A stretch of DNA of 64,000 nucleotides from Enterobacterales bacterium (GCA_015654925.1 JAATFX010000111.1:1-64000), one strand, 5' to 3'. Counted from the first letter of the stretch, positions 45,693 through 55,614 are shown. Numbers and translations: made by a program. The notes: generated by a model from the sequence alone, not told the origin.

Positions 45693-46369
45693 GCCTGCTC
45701 ATCGCAGCGATAGCCCACGCCATGCACGGTATGGATCAGACGCTGGGAAAAGGGCTCGTCGATTTTTTGCCGCAGCCGGCGCACCGCGACGTCCACCACA
45801 TTGGTATCGCTATCGAAATTCATGTCCCAGACGCGCGAGGCGATCAGGGTGCGCGACAGCACCTGGCCGCGATGGGTTAAAAACAGATGCAGCAGATTGA
45901 ATTCTTTATTGGTGAGCGTGAGGCGCTCGCCGCCGCGCACCACGCGGCGCTTCGGCACATCCATTTGCAGATCGGCCAGCGCCAGCAGGTCGGTCCGGGG
46001 CTCACGGGCGCCGCGCCGCAGGACGATGCGGATGCGCGCTAGCAGTTCGGCGAACGAAAAGGGTTTAACCAGATAGTCTTCCGCGCCGGAAGCCAGCCCC
46101 TTTAACCGATCGTCCAGCGTGCCGCGGGCGGTCAAAAACAGCACCGGCGTGGCGGCATCCCGCATGTTGAGCGCCGCCATCACCTGCCAGCCGTCCATAT
46201 CCGGCAGCATCACATCAAGCAAAATCAGGTCGAACGCAAGTTCCCGGGCCAAGTGCAGCCCGGTGATGCCGTTGGTGGCCACGTCGACGACATACCCCGC
46301 CTCGGTTAAGCCGGAGCGCATATACTCCCCGGCTTTGGGTTCGTCTTCAACGATCAGAATCCTGTGCAT
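45689..46369 (-). CDS. OmpR-family response regulator (CusR-like)
   Basis: This 226-residue regulator has a receiver domain (acidic EDE at 8-10, phospho-Asp in LLDVMLPD at 52, Lys in VKPFS) and a C-terminal winged helix (RVVRGGERLTLTNKEFNLL, LIASRVWDMNFDSDTNVVDVAVRRLRQKID). The last block is typical of CusR/PcoR-type regulators. It is coupled to the kinase gene by ATGA. The start is 29 bases after the alpha/beta hydrolase stop, so the three genes may form one operon. Confidence 0.92.
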   Translation of the reverse strand: MHRILIVEDEPKAGEYMRSGLTEAGYVVDVATNGITGLHLARELAFDLILLDVMLPDMDGWQVMAALNMRDAATPVLFLTARGTLDDRLKGLASGAEDYLVKPFSFAELLARIRIVLRRGAREPRTDLLALADLQMDVPKRRVVRGGERLTLTNKEFNLLHLFLTHRGQVLSRTLIASRVWDMNFDSDTNVVDVAVRRLRQKIDEPFSQRLIHTVHGVGYRCDEQA

Positions 46370-46398
46370 GGGCCGGCGTCCTGTTGGTGGGGGAAGCG

Positions 46399-47163
46399 CT
46401 ATCTTAGTGCCGTTTGCGCCGCGTTTTCAATCAGCCGCGCCACTTCCTGCGGGTGGGACCGGTAGACCGAATGGCTGGCGCCTTTCACTTCCACCGTGGT
46501 GCTGCGGGCGCGTTTGGCATACATGCGCTCCAGGTCTGGGCTGATAATCTTGTCGGCCTGCGCCACCATGTACCAGCTGGGCTTGGTTTTCCACGCCGGG
46601 TCGGGAATATTGGCGGTAAATACCGAGGCGGATGTCAATATTTGCGAGGCGGCCTCGAAACGCGCCGCGGCCGGGGGTAAATCGGCGGCGAAATCCGCCG
46701 GGAAATACTGGCGATCGATATATAAATAGCCGTCCGGGGTTTTAACAAACGGATGCGCGGTATTCGGCAGCTTTTTGCCATTGCTGGCTTCGGTTTCCCC
46801 GGTGTCCAGGGCATGGGCGGCGATATAGACCAGCGCGGCGACATGGGAATCATTGCCCGCTTCGGTGATAATAGCGCCGCCGTAGCTGTGGCCGACCAGT
46901 ACCGCCGGACCATCCTGTTGGTCAAGAATGCGTTTGGTGGCCGCGACATCCTCCGGGAACGAGGTCAGCGGTTCCTGCACCAGCGTGACGTGATAGCCGT
47001 CTTTGGTCAGCCGGTCGTATACCGGCTGCCAGCCGGCGCCATCCACAAAGGCGCCGTGCACCAGCACGATATTTTTAATCGGCGCGGCCAAGGCGGGGGC
47101 GGCCCCGGCGCCTAACAGCAGCGTGGAACACAACAGGGTGAGAGTGGCGCGTTTAAAGGTCAT
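46399..47163 (-). CDS. Secreted alpha/beta hydrolase
   Basis: This 254-residue protein has a signal peptide (RATLTLLCSTLLLGAGAAPALA), then the alpha/beta hydrolase core. IVLVHGAFVDGAGW supplies the oxyanion hole, GHSYGG the nucleophile serine near residue 108, and GASHSVYRSHP the catalytic histidine. AAGGA precedes the ATG at 47163 by six bases. It is periplasmic and is the first gene before the two-component system. The substrate is unknown; small-molecule esters or dienelactone-like compounds are typical for the family. Confidence 0.85.
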   Translation of the reverse strand: MTFKRATLTLLCSTLLLGAGAAPALAAPIKNIVLVHGAFVDGAGWQPVYDRLTKDGYHVTLVQEPLTSFPEDVAATKRILDQQDGPAVLVGHSYGGAIITEAGNDSHVAALVYIAAHALDTGETEASNGKKLPNTAHPFVKTPDGYLYIDRQYFPADFAADLPPAAARFEAASQILTSASVFTANIPDPAWKTKPSWYMVAQADKIISPDLERMYAKRARSTTVEVKGASHSVYRSHPQEVARLIENAAQTALR

Positions 47164-47319
47164 GGCAAATCCTTGGTCAGTGAGGGTCAATAAAGTTTCT
47201 TAAGCACGTGGCCAGACTACGTGCGCGCCGCTGACAGGACCATGACCCGATTATTACAAAAAACTGACAACGCCGGCCGGTCATCACGCCGATTGACGCG
47301 ACCGGGGGGATAACGTAAA

Positions 47320-47333
47320 TTCACGTATGTGAA
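47320..47333. promoter_or_regulatory. Candidate operator TTCA-N6-TGAA
   Basis: TTCACGTATGTGAA is self-complementary at 12 of 14 positions and lies 29 bases before the GntR start. A perfect version with the same arm and spacer (TTCA-N6-TGAA) occurs at 52481-52496. Confidence 0.5.
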
Positions 47334-47362
47334 CAAACGTGGATAACGTAAAGGATGCCCTG

Positions 47363-48079
47363 GTGGATATTACCGCGCTGAAAAAAATCACCTTAACCGA
47401 GCAAATCATGGAGCAAATCGCCGGCCAAATAACCTCGGGTAAAATGAAACCGGGCGAAAAATTGCCGAACGAGCGGGCCATGGGCGAGATGTTCCACGTG
47501 ACCCGCAGCCGGGTGCGCGAGGCGCTGCGCGCATTATCCCTGATTGGCCTGATCGATATTAAACCCGGCGACGGCAGCTACGTATGCGAACAGCGGCCCG
47601 CGCTGCCGGAAGAAACCATTACCTGGATTTTCCATAAAGAAATTCATAACCTGGACGAAGTCTACGCGGCGCGTAAGCTGATTGAAGCCGAGGTTTATCT
47701 GACCGCCATCGACCATGTGACGACGGAGCAGCGGCTGCGGCTGGACGGCATTATGGCCGACTTAACCTCGGCGGCGGAGCACAGCGAGGGCGCCGTACGT
47801 TATCATCAGTTGCTCGATGATTACGATCTGCTGATGGGGCAATTCTGCGGCAATCAGATTTATAATAAGCTGATGCAGACCATCGTACTGCTGCGCAAGG
47901 AATTTTCACGCAAGCTACTGCAATCGGCCGGCGCCATTGAACACAGCATCAAGATGCGCAAAAAAATCCACGATGCCTTTGCGCACAACGATAAGCCCCG
48001 CTTAAAAAAATCCCTGAATGCTTTTTATACGTCCTCGCGGCATTTCTACGACACCATTTTGGCTAAAGAGCAATCCTGA
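47363..48079 (+). CDS. GntR-family regulator (FadR/FCD-like)
   Basis: This 238-residue regulator has an N-terminal winged helix (NERAMGEMFHVTRSRVREALRAL, about 38-60) and a helical FCD-like domain. The expected metal ligands of FCD proteins are mostly absent: the Asp is kept (LLDDYDLL) but the His positions are substituted. The chosen start is a GTG at 47363 because AAAGGA lies seven bases upstream; an upstream GTG at 47339 is possible. It is followed by an IclR gene, and it likely autoregulates through TTCA-N6-TGAA. Confidence 0.87.
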   Translation: MDITALKKITLTEQIMEQIAGQITSGKMKPGEKLPNERAMGEMFHVTRSRVREALRALSLIGLIDIKPGDGSYVCEQRPALPEETITWIFHKEIHNLDEVYAARKLIEAEVYLTAIDHVTTEQRLRLDGIMADLTSAAEHSEGAVRYHQLLDDYDLLMGQFCGNQIYNKLMQTIVLLRKEFSRKLLQSAGAIEHSIKMRKKIHDAFAHNDKPRLKKSLNAFYTSSRHFYDTILAKEQS

Positions 48080-48080
48080 G

Positions 48081-48833
48081 ATGCCGAAAGTAAAGTCAGC
48101 GGAAAGAACTTTTCGCCTACTGGAATTAATTGCCAATAAGCGCGACGGCCTGTCCTTTTCCGATATGCAGTCGATGCTGGATATTCCGCGCAGCTCCGCT
48201 CATAGCCTGATCCAGGAGTTTTTGGATAACGACTACCTGCTCTACAATTCGGCCAATAAAAAATATTACGCCGGAGTTGCCCTGATAAAAATGGCGGCCA
48301 ATTGCATCGAAAGCACCGATCTTATCCAGGAGCTGAATTTACTGACCCGGCATCTTAGCCAGCGGCTGGGGAAAACCTCCCATGCGGCCATTCTTGATGG
48401 GGTCAATGTCGTTTATTTATCCAAGGCGCAGGCCAAAGACGATCTGTCGTTGATGCGCAATATCGGCATTCACCTGCCGGCGCACTGTACTTCGGTAGGC
48501 AAGGTCTTGCTCAGCCAATACCCCGATGAGGTTATCGCCCGGCTCTATGGCGATAAGCCGCTGGAGAAAATGACCGTCAATTCCATCGGCTCCCTGGCTA
48601 TGCTGCTGCGGGATGTGCAGCAGGCCAGGGACGACGGTTACGCCATCGAACAGCGGGAAGCCAATGAACGGGCCGCCTGTATCGGCATGCCCATCGAGCA
48701 GAATGGTAAAACCATCGCTGCTTTTAGCATCACGTTTCTCGCCTATGAATGGGAAAACCTGGATGTTGAGCAGGTCTTGACGGTGATGCGCCAGGGCCGG
48801 ACCATGATCGAACAACGCCTGATCCGGCTATAA
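48081..48833 (+). CDS. IclR-family regulator
   Basis: This 250-residue regulator has an N-terminal winged helix (LSFSDMQSMLDIPRSSAHSLIQ, about 24-45) and an IclR ligand-binding domain (LPAHCTSVGKVLL, IEQREANERAACIGMPI, AFSITF). Its ATG lies one base after the GntR stop, so the two regulators are co-transcribed. Such paired regulators suggest control of the divergent or downstream sugar and CoA genes. The effector is unknown. Confidence 0.9.
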   Translation: MPKVKSAERTFRLLELIANKRDGLSFSDMQSMLDIPRSSAHSLIQEFLDNDYLLYNSANKKYYAGVALIKMAANCIESTDLIQELNLLTRHLSQRLGKTSHAAILDGVNVVYLSKAQAKDDLSLMRNIGIHLPAHCTSVGKVLLSQYPDEVIARLYGDKPLEKMTVNSIGSLAMLLRDVQQARDDGYAIEQREANERAACIGMPIEQNGKTIAAFSITFLAYEWENLDVEQVLTVMRQGRTMIEQRLIRL

Positions 48834-48854
48834 CGCGCGCAAGCGCCGGCTTTA

Positions 48855-49985
48855 TCAGGACAACAGCCGGTTATCCTCGCCGATTCCGGGCGCGCCTTTG
48901 CTGCTGAAAAAACGTTCGCCATCGATGCGGATCGGACAGCGGGTAGTTAAAAACGTGCCGCCGTCTGGCCGGTCCACCGCTTGCAGCATCTGCAAGACCT
49001 TAAATCCTTCGCTGCCGGTCAATTGTTCCCAGGTTTGTACCCTGGCGCACCAGACATCCGCCGCTTCCAACCGTTGCAGCCAATCGGCGGTGGTGCCGGA
49101 TAACAAATGATCGCTTAATAACCGTTTAATCTCATCACGCTGATTGGACCACTGCTTGGGATCGGTGTAAGCCAGCAGCCCCGGGCAGCCGAGCAGTTCT
49201 CCCAGGCGGGGAATCGGCGTCATGGCGATGGCGAGAAATCCGTCCGCGGTGGCATAGATGCCATAGGGGGCGGCGATATAGGCGTTGGCATTGTTCACCT
49301 GGCTGCGCCGCGGCGGTTGTTGCCCGTCATTGAGCCAGGTGGTCAGCACTTCAAACTGCACATCCAGGATCGACTCCAGTAAACTGACCTGCACCAACGA
49401 TCCCTCGCCCCGGGTTATGCGGCTCAGCAGGCCGGCGAGGATACCCTGCGCCAAATGTTCGCCGGCAAACAGGTCGGCAATGGATAACCCGAAAGGCAAC
49501 GGCGGCTGATCGGCATTGCCGTTTAAGTGACAAAGGCCGGACAGGGCCTGTACCAGCAAATCCTGGCCAGGTTTATCGCGCCATGGGCCTTCGTCGCCGT
49601 AGCCGGTAATTTCGCCGTAGACCACCCCGGGATTGAGGGTTTTGATGCTGTCATAATCCAGCCCCAAACGCGCCGACACGCCGGGACGAAAATTAAAAAT
49701 CATGACATCCGCCTGCTTTAACAGGGGCAGCAGCCGCTGCCGGTCGGCGTCGTTCTTGAGGTCGACGGCGATCCCCTGTTTATTGCGATTGATGGCGTGA
49801 AACAATGAGCTGTCGCCATCGATATCCAGATTGGAAATATAGAGGCGCCGGCATATATCCCCGCCGGCGGGGTTTTCCACTTTAATCACCGTGGCGCCAA
49901 GATCCGCCAGGCGCAGAGCCGCCGAGGGGCCGGAAAGGAACTGGCTGAAATCCAGTACGGTGATGCCTGCTAGCATTTGCATCAT
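48855..49985 (-). CDS. Family III CoA-transferase (CaiB/BaiF), copy 2
   Basis: This 376-residue enzyme is of the CaiB/BaiF (formyl-CoA transferase-like) family. It has the start [27 protein letters not shown], the [10 protein letters not shown] segment and the candidate catalytic aspartate in [16 protein letters not shown] (about 180). Its ATG overlaps the upstream copy's stop (ATGA). It transfers CoA between carboxylic acids through an aspartyl-CoA thioester. The operon also encodes a paralogue and a signal-less binding-protein homologue. Confidence 0.9.
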   Translation of the reverse strand: MMQMLAGITVLDFSQFLSGPSAALRLADLGATVIKVENPAGGDICRRLYISNLDIDGDSSLFHAINRNKQGIAVDLKNDADRQRLLPLLKQADVMIFNFRPGVSARLGLDYDSIKTLNPGVVYGEITGYGDEGPWRDKPGQDLLVQALSGLCHLNGNADQPPLPFGLSIADLFAGEHLAQGILAGLLSRITRGEGSLVQVSLLESILDVQFEVLTTWLNDGQQPPRRSQVNNANAYIAAPYGIYATADGFLAIAMTPIPRLGELLGCPGLLAYTDPKQWSNQRDEIKRLLSDHLLSGTTADWLQRLEAADVWCARVQTWEQLTGSEGFKVLQMLQAVDRPDGGTFLTTRCPIRIDGERFFSSKGAPGIGEDNRLLS

Positions 49986-51136
49986 ATTGCGTCCCCGAGA
50001 TGAAAATCATCAATGATTTTGTGGTTATCTTCACCCAGACCCGGCGCCCATTTTTCCGGGCTTAACACTCGGCGGTTGAAACGGATCGGGCAGCGTAGGG
50101 TGCGGATGGCTTGCGAACCCGGGCGCTGGATGTGTTGCACCATCTTTAGCGCCTGGAAACCGGGGGACTCGGATAGCCGCTGCCAGTTATAGACATCGGC
50201 GCACCAATACCCGTGTCGCTCCAGGCGGGTAAGCCAATAGGCGGTGGTTTGCGAAGCCAGATGCGCGGCCAGCAGATCCTTGATTTCATCGCGCCGGCTA
50301 AACCATTGCGCGGGGTCGGCATAGCGGGCGAGGGCGGGGCAATCGAGGATCTGCCCAAGCCCGGTGACCGAGCCCATCGCCAGCGCGATATGGCCATCGG
50401 CGGTACCATAGATGCCGTAGGGCGCGCTGAGATAAGCATGGGCATTATTGATGCGGCTGCGCCGGGGCGTCTGGCGACCGTCGTTGAGCCAAGTCGTCAG
50501 CACCTCGAACTGCATGCTGAGCAATGATTCCAGCAGGCTGACTTCAACCAGGCCGCCGGCGCCGCTTTTGGCGCGGCGGATCAGGCAGGCCATGATGCCC
50601 TGGGCGAGATGCACGCCCGCCATGGAATCGGCCACCGAAAGGGCAAACGGCGTGGGCGGCTGATCGCCGTTGCCGTTGAGCCAGGTCAGGCCGGACAAGG
50701 CCTGCACCAGCAGATCCTGCCCCGGTTTTTTGCTCCAGGGACCCTCATTGCCATAACCGGTGACGGTGGCATACACCAGCCGGGGATTCAAGCTTTGCGC
50801 TCCGGCGTAGTCCAGGCCGATTTTGGTCATCACGCCGGGGCGGAAATTTTCGATCATGACATCCGCCTGCCGGATTAACGCCCGGACCTGCGCTAAGTCC
50901 GCCGGGTTTTTCAGGTCGGCGGCAAAACTCTCTTTATTGCGGTTAATGGTGTGGAACAGCACGCTGTCGCCGTCAACCGTCAAATTGTTCAGGGCGAGTT
51001 TGCGGCTGCTGTCGCCGGTGCCCGGGCGTTCCACTTTAATCACCCGCGCCCCCAGATCGGCCAGCCGCAGCGCGGCGGAGGGACCCGCCAGAAATTGACT
51101 GAAATCCAGTACGATAATACCTGCTAACGGTTCCAT
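49982..51136 (-). CDS. Family III CoA-transferase (CaiB/BaiF), copy 1
   Basis: This 384-residue paralogue of the downstream gene has the same order of motifs: [36 protein letters not shown] at the N-terminus, TGYGNEGPW, and the Asp in [16 protein letters not shown]. The two copies are clearly similar along their whole length, so this is a tandem duplication. Both keep the catalytic Asp, so both may be active or form a heterodimer. The gene follows the binding-protein homologue by four bases. Confidence 0.9.
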   Translation of the reverse strand: MEPLAGIIVLDFSQFLAGPSAALRLADLGARVIKVERPGTGDSSRKLALNNLTVDGDSVLFHTINRNKESFAADLKNPADLAQVRALIRQADVMIENFRPGVMTKIGLDYAGAQSLNPRLVYATVTGYGNEGPWSKKPGQDLLVQALSGLTWLNGNGDQPPTPFALSVADSMAGVHLAQGIMACLIRRAKSGAGGLVEVSLLESLLSMQFEVLTTWLNDGRQTPRRSRINNAHAYLSAPYGIYGTADGHIALAMGSVTGLGQILDCPALARYADPAQWFSRRDEIKDLLAAHLASQTTAYWLTRLERHGYWCADVYNWQRLSESPGFQALKMVQHIQRPGSQAIRTLRCPIRFNRRVLSPEKWAPGLGEDNHKIIDDFHLGDAI

Positions 51137-51140
51137 CCGA

Positions 51141-52283
51141 TCACTCCGCCAGCGTCAGGGATAAACGGTATAATTGGTCAAGCTGGTCGATCACCTGTGC
51201 CGCCTGGCCGCCGTGCATCACATAATTGCGCACCCATTCCCCGGCGTGGTCCTGGAAATGGAGAAAACCGGAATAACGCGGCCGTTTGGCCGAGCGGTCC
51301 AAGGTGGGCAATGTATCTTTGAAGAAATCCAGCGAACGGCGATTTACTTCATTATCCAGCCAGGCGCCGCGGTGTCCGGGCTGGCCGCCATTGTCGAAAT
51401 AGAGCGTTTTTTGTATCACCGGCGACGCGGTAAACATCAGGTATTCCAGCGCAATGTCGCGCTGCCGGCAGCGATTGGAAATAGCCAGGCCCGTGCCGCC
51501 CAGTACGGTTTTAAGCGGCTGTTGGTGATAAGACACCACATCATCGCCTTTAAGCAGGTAGCGCGAATAGCCCGGCCGGGAATAATTGGAATAACCGTAG
51601 ACAAAGGGGCAATAAAAAAATTCATCTTGCGCTGACATCACCTCATGCACCTGAATCGGGTCCCAGTCAAACATCGCCGCCGGGCAATAGCCCGCCAGTT
51701 CGCGCAGATCTTCCAGGGCCTGGATGCCTACTTCTCGGCTGACGATCCGCTGCCCGTTAAACCAGTCCGGTTCCCTAGTGGCGCATAGCATCAGAAAATC
51801 CATCAGCATATTGATCGGAATACCGGCATAAGCGACATAGCCCGCGCGCGCCAGCGTTAATAACTCGTCCCAAGAACGTGGCAGCGGGCGGCCGGCGGCG
51901 GTAAAACGATCCGGCCGATAGACCGCAATCGGGGTGGCGGCGTCAATGGCCACCGCGGTTTGGAACCCGTCAAACAGATAGCTTTCATGAGAGCCGCCCA
52001 CGGAATTGGCGGCCTGATCGGCCAGATAGCCGGCCGGCAGGTTACGCTCCAGCGGCAGCAGCACGGCTTTGTCGGCGGCGAACCCCGCCCACGGATGGTC
52101 GATGACCAGTAAATCGTAAGCCTCTGCCAGCTCATCAAGCGCGCCGTCGGCGAATTCCTGTAATGAACGTTTTTCCCACTCGATCCTGACTTCGGGATGC
52201 AGCTCCGTGAAACGCTGTGCTGTAGCCACCACCGGGGTGTAACCGCGGCTATGGCTCCAGGTAATGCCCTTTAACGTCACCAT
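51141..52283 (-). CDS. Solute-binding-protein (family 1) homologue lacking a signal peptide
   Basis: This 380-residue protein has the family 1 extracellular solute-binding fold ([25 protein letters not shown] near the N-terminus, then [18 protein letters not shown]). Unlike normal members it has no signal peptide: the sequence begins [15 protein letters not shown]. The start at 52283 is preceded by AAGGA at six bases. The open frame runs 18 codons further but adds no leader (MVPWYYQLCVIKSAKR). No ABC permeases or ATPase are nearby. It may be a cytoplasmic ligand-binding or sensor protein for the CoA-transferase operon. Confidence 0.85.
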   Translation of the reverse strand: MVTLKGITWSHSRGYTPVVATAQRFTELHPEVRIEWEKRSLQEFADGALDELAEAYDLLVIDHPWAGFAADKAVLLPLERNLPAGYLADQAANSVGGSHESYLFDGFQTAVAIDAATPIAVYRPDRFTAAGRPLPRSWDELLTLARAGYVAYAGIPINMLMDFLMLCATREPDWFNGQRIVSREVGIQALEDLRELAGYCPAAMFDWDPIQVHEVMSAQDEFFYCPFVYGYSNYSRPGYSRYLLKGDDVVSYHQQPLKTVLGGTGLAISNRCRQRDIALEYLMFTASPVIQKTLYFDNGGQPGHRGAWLDNEVNRRSLDFFKDTLPTLDRSAKRPRYSGFLHFQDHAGEWVRNYVMHGGQAAQVIDQLDQLYRLSLTLAE

Positions 52284-52576
52284 GATTTTCCTTTTTGCGG
52301 ATTTGATCACACATAATTGGTAGTACCAGGGTACCATTGCGACACAACAAGGTGCATTATTAAAGCAGAGAATGATTAAAGTGTGAGCGGATGCAAAATA
52401 ATTAAAACACTATAAAAATTGTATTGACGCAGTAAAAATGTAGGAATAGCTTGCATAAAAGTTCATATATGAAGAGTTAAGTTCATATATATGAACAAAT
52501 GGGCAGTGGTTGGTAACCAAAAACCTTGCCTGGATAATTCATTGCATGATTATAAAAATCTGATAGAGGTAGTATT
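52284..52576. promoter_or_regulatory. Divergent promoter with three palindromes (CoA-transferase operon / RhaT-like operon)
   Basis: This region carries TGGT-AGT-ACCA (52318-52328), the FadR/PdhR-type layout, and two AT-rich palindromes TTCATATATGAA (52462-52473) and GTTCATATATATGAAC (52481-52496). The last is a perfect 16-base palindrome with the same TTCA-N6-TGAA core as the site before the GntR gene. It probably controls both directions of the island. Confidence 0.55.
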
Positions 52577-53587
52577 ATGCTGACGGGATTTACCGTGCTC
52601 CTCGTTGCCTGTCTGTTTCAAGGAAGTTTTGGTTTAGGTATGAAGAATTATAAACCATTTTCCTGGGAAGCATTCTGGGTTTTATTTTCCATTATTGGTA
52701 TTCTGATTATTCCGATTGTCTGGACCGCCATAGAAGTCCCAAATTTCTATAAATATATCTTTGCTACGCCCGGGAATGTGCTGGCTATTGCCGCCGCCTG
52801 CGGATTTTTGTGGGGCATCAGCGCCATTTGGTATGGTAAGGGCATTGATTCCATCGGCATGTCGCTGACGGTGGGGATTAATACCGGGGTAGGCTGTTCT
52901 CTCGGCTCGCTGATTCCGCTGTTTATCCTGGGTAATATTCCTTCGGCCAATTCGCTAACGTTACTGCTGGTGGGCATGGCCGTCATGTTGCTAGGGGTAG
53001 GGGTAATTACCAAAGCCGGCATCCTGCGCGATCGCGAATCAAAGGCCGACGCGGCAAAACCGCGTAATGATCAATTCGTCCTAGGCCTGTTTATGGCGCT
53101 GGCGTCGGGATTTGGCACCGCGGCGATGAATATCGGTTACACCTATGCCAGCAAAGCCAGCTCGCTGGCCGTGGCCGACGGCGTTAACCCCGTTAGCGCC
53201 AGCCTGATTGCCTATGTGATTGTTTTTGCCAGCGGCGGGTTTGTTTCGAATCTGGGTTATGCCATTTTCCTGTTGATCAAAAACAAGACCTATACCGATT
53301 TCGGACGCTCCGGGTCGGCGTTCGCTTATTTCAAAGCGCTGTTAACCGGCTGTATTTGGTTCGCGGCGCTGGGGTTATATGCCAAATCAACCGCATTGCT
53401 CGGCAGTCTCGGGCCGGTCATCGGCTGGATCGCCTTCTTATCCGGCGCGCTGATTATCTGTAACGCCTGGGGCTTGAAAACCGGTGAATGGCAGGGTTAC
53501 CAGCGGCCCAAACGCGTGTTGCTGTGGGGCAATGTCGTGCTGGTGCTTTCCGTGATTATCGTAGGGTATGCCAACGGCATTGCCTGA
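52577..53587 (+). CDS. RhaT-like sugar/H+ symporter
   Basis: This 336-residue membrane protein has about ten transmembrane segments and the RhaT-family pattern (FLWGISAIWYGKGIDSIGMSLTVGINTGVG, GVGVITKAGILRDRE), matching L-rhamnose-proton symporter by length (344 in E. coli) and segment order. It would import a deoxy sugar such as L-rhamnose or a relative. It is the first gene of the plus-strand sugar operon and starts after AGAGGTA. Confidence 0.85.
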   Translation: MLTGFTVLLVACLFQGSFGLGMKNYKPFSWEAFWVLFSIIGILIIPIVWTAIEVPNFYKYIFATPGNVLAIAAACGFLWGISAIWYGKGIDSIGMSLTVGINTGVGCSLGSLIPLFILGNIPSANSLTLLLVGMAVMLLGVGVITKAGILRDRESKADAAKPRNDQFVLGLFMALASGFGTAAMNIGYTYASKASSLAVADGVNPVSASLIAYVIVFASGGFVSNLGYAIFLLIKNKTYTDFGRSGSAFAYFKALLTGCIWFAALGLYAKSTALLGSLGPVIGWIAFLSGALIICNAWGLKTGEWQGYQRPKRVLLWGNVVLVLSVIIVGYANGIA

Positions 53588-53605
53588 GTAAACAAGGACA
53601 AAAAA

Positions 53606-54682
53606 ATGACTATAGAATTTTCGGCGATTAATACCACCCCTGAAATGCCGCGGGTTAAACGCGATATCGTGATTATCGGCGCCGGCGGCATCGTTACGGA
53701 TTCCCATCTGCCGGCCTATCGTGAGGCGGGTTTCAAAGTACAGGCGATTTATGATATCAACGCCGCCAAAGCGCAAGCCGTGGCGTCAGCCTGGGATATT
53801 CCCCATGCCTGCTCAACCCTGCCTGAATTAATTCAGCACGGTATCGCCCACCAGGCGGTATTTGATATCGCCGTCCCGGCGTCGGAAATCAAAAATATCC
53901 TACCGTTGTTGCCGGCCCATTCCGGTGTGCTGATTCAAAAACCCATGGGTGAATCCATTGAAGAGGCCAGGAAAATCCTGGCTATCTGCCAGCAAAAGCC
54001 ATTGATCGCCGGGATTAATTTTCAGCTGCGCCGGGCGCCGTTTATGATCGCGGCCAAGCAGATTGTCGATAGCGGCGCGCTGGGCGATATTCACGATGTG
54101 GAAATGCGCGTGGTGTGCCATACGCCATGGAATTTATGGAGCTTCCTCAACGACAAAGAGCGCATGGAAGTGAATTACCACAGCATCCATTACATTGATG
54201 CCATCCGGTTTTTCCTCGGCGACCCGCAGGCCGTGTATTGCAAGACCATGAAGCACCCCAAGATGATGGAGCTGGCGCAGACCCGTTCTTCCATCATTAT
54301 GGATTACGGCGATGTGATTCGGGCCAATATCCATACCAACCATGGCCATGACTATGCCTCCGATAAACAGGAGTGTTTCTTTAAAATCGAAGGGACGCGC
54401 GGGGCGATAAAAATCCAGATCGGCGTGATTTTAAACTATCCCAACGGGTCGGTGGACAAGTTTGAATATGTGCTGGATGACGGCCTGGGATGGCGCAGCC
54501 TGGAGATTAAAGGCAGTTGGTTCCCGCAGGCGTTTATCGGCCCGATGAGCGGTTTGCAAAAGAAAATGGAAGACCCGGCATATCACTACCTCAATAGCGT
54601 GGATGACGCCTGGCGCACCATGTGCGTGGTGGAAGCCTGTTATCAATCAACGGCCAAGGCCGCGACGGACGTGCAGTATTAA
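53606..54682 (+). CDS. Gfo/Idh/MocA-family sugar dehydrogenase
   Basis: This 358-residue NAD(P)-dependent oxidoreductase has the Rossmann motif IIGAGGIVTDSHLPAY (about 22-37), the KPMGES motif (usually EKP; here QKP) and the catalytic VNYHSIHYIDAIRFF. By family it oxidises a sugar C1 to a lactone or an inositol/aminosugar. In this operon it would generate the lactone for the next gene. It follows the transporter by 18 bases. Confidence 0.87.
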   Translation: MTIEFSAINTTPEMPRVKRDIVIIGAGGIVTDSHLPAYREAGFKVQAIYDINAAKAQAVASAWDIPHACSTLPELIQHGIAHQAVFDIAVPASEIKNILPLLPAHSGVLIQKPMGESIEEARKILAICQQKPLIAGINFQLRRAPFMIAAKQIVDSGALGDIHDVEMRVVCHTPWNLWSFLNDKERMEVNYHSIHYIDAIRFFLGDPQAVYCKTMKHPKMMELAQTRSSIIMDYGDVIRANIHTNHGHDYASDKQECFFKIEGTRGAIKIQIGVILNYPNGSVDKFEYVLDDGLGWRSLEIKGSWFPQAFIGPMSGLQKKMEDPAYHYLNSVDDAWRTMCVVEACYQSTAKAATDVQY

Positions 54683-54711
54683 GTCATCATCAACCCACGG
54701 AGACCGGCCCT

Positions 54712-55593
54712 ATGCGACGCATTATCGACACTCATCTTCATTTATGGGATTTGGCGCAATTTTCACTTCCCTGGCTGAATAATGTGCCGCAGCTCAACCG
54801 TAGTTTTTTTTGGCCTGATTACCTCGCGGCGCAGCCGGACGATAAAAACTGGGCGATAGAGCAGGCCATTTATGTGGAGGTCGATGCCGCGCCCCGCTTG
54901 CGGCGGCAGGAAGAAGTATTGATAAACGATCTGTGCAATGACGAAACCAACGCGCTAGCGGGCGGCATTATCGCCCTTGATTTGGCGACGGACGGCAGCG
55001 TTGAGCGCTGGGCGCATTCCGGTCCTTCCGCCGTAATCAAAGGGGTGCGCCATGTGCTGCATGTGGCCGATAGCCCGCGGGGCGCCTGTTTACAGCCCGC
55101 CTTTATCGATAATGTCCGCGCGCTGGGCGCCGGGGGATGGCTGTTTGAAGGCTGCGTGCGCTGCGAGGAGCTTTCGGACCTGGCCATATTGGCGCGCGCT
55201 TGTCCCGAAACGTCTTTGGTGCTGAATCATATGGGCAATGTCGATGCGGATATTATCGCCGGTACCCCGCTGGCGGCCAGGCAACGGCATTATCAGACAC
55301 AGTGGCTTAACGATATTGAACAACTGGCTGCCTGTAATAATGTTTGCTGTAAAGTCTCGGGTGTGAATATTGCCGATCCTGAACATGTGGAAAATATGTT
55401 CCCCGTGCTGCGTCACTGCCTGGACGCATTTGGCGCGGATAAAGTGATGTTCGGCAGTAATTACCCGGTGTGTAATCTGAATATCGGTATAGGCGCCTGG
55501 GTAAATACCTTAATTTATTTTAGCGCCTCAAGATCGGCCTCATTCAGGGATAATTTATTTTTTAATAACGCTAAAAGAATTTATCAACTTTAA
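54712..55593 (+). CDS. Amidohydrolase 2-family lactonase
   Basis: This 293-residue metal-dependent hydrolase is of the TIM-barrel amidohydrolase 2 group. It has the N-terminal RIIDTHLHLWDL and later LVLNHMGN and KVMFGSNYPVCNL with metal ligands and catalytic Asp/His. Homologues are L-fucono- and L-rhamnono-lactonases. GGAG lies nine bases before the ATG at 54712. It would open the sugar lactone to the sugar acid. The product would next need an acid dehydratase, which I do not find here. Confidence 0.85.
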   Translation: MRRIIDTHLHLWDLAQFSLPWLNNVPQLNRSFFWPDYLAAQPDDKNWAIEQAIYVEVDAAPRLRRQEEVLINDLCNDETNALAGGIIALDLATDGSVERWAHSGPSAVIKGVRHVLHVADSPRGACLQPAFIDNVRALGAGGWLFEGCVRCEELSDLAILARACPETSLVLNHMGNVDADIIAGTPLAARQRHYQTQWLNDIEQLAACNNVCCKVSGVNIADPEHVENMFPVLRHCLDAFGADKVMFGSNYPVCNLNIGIGAWVNTLIYFSASRSASFRDNLFFNNAKRIYQL

Positions 55594-55614
55594 CGTTTTG
55601 AGAGGGATTTTATT

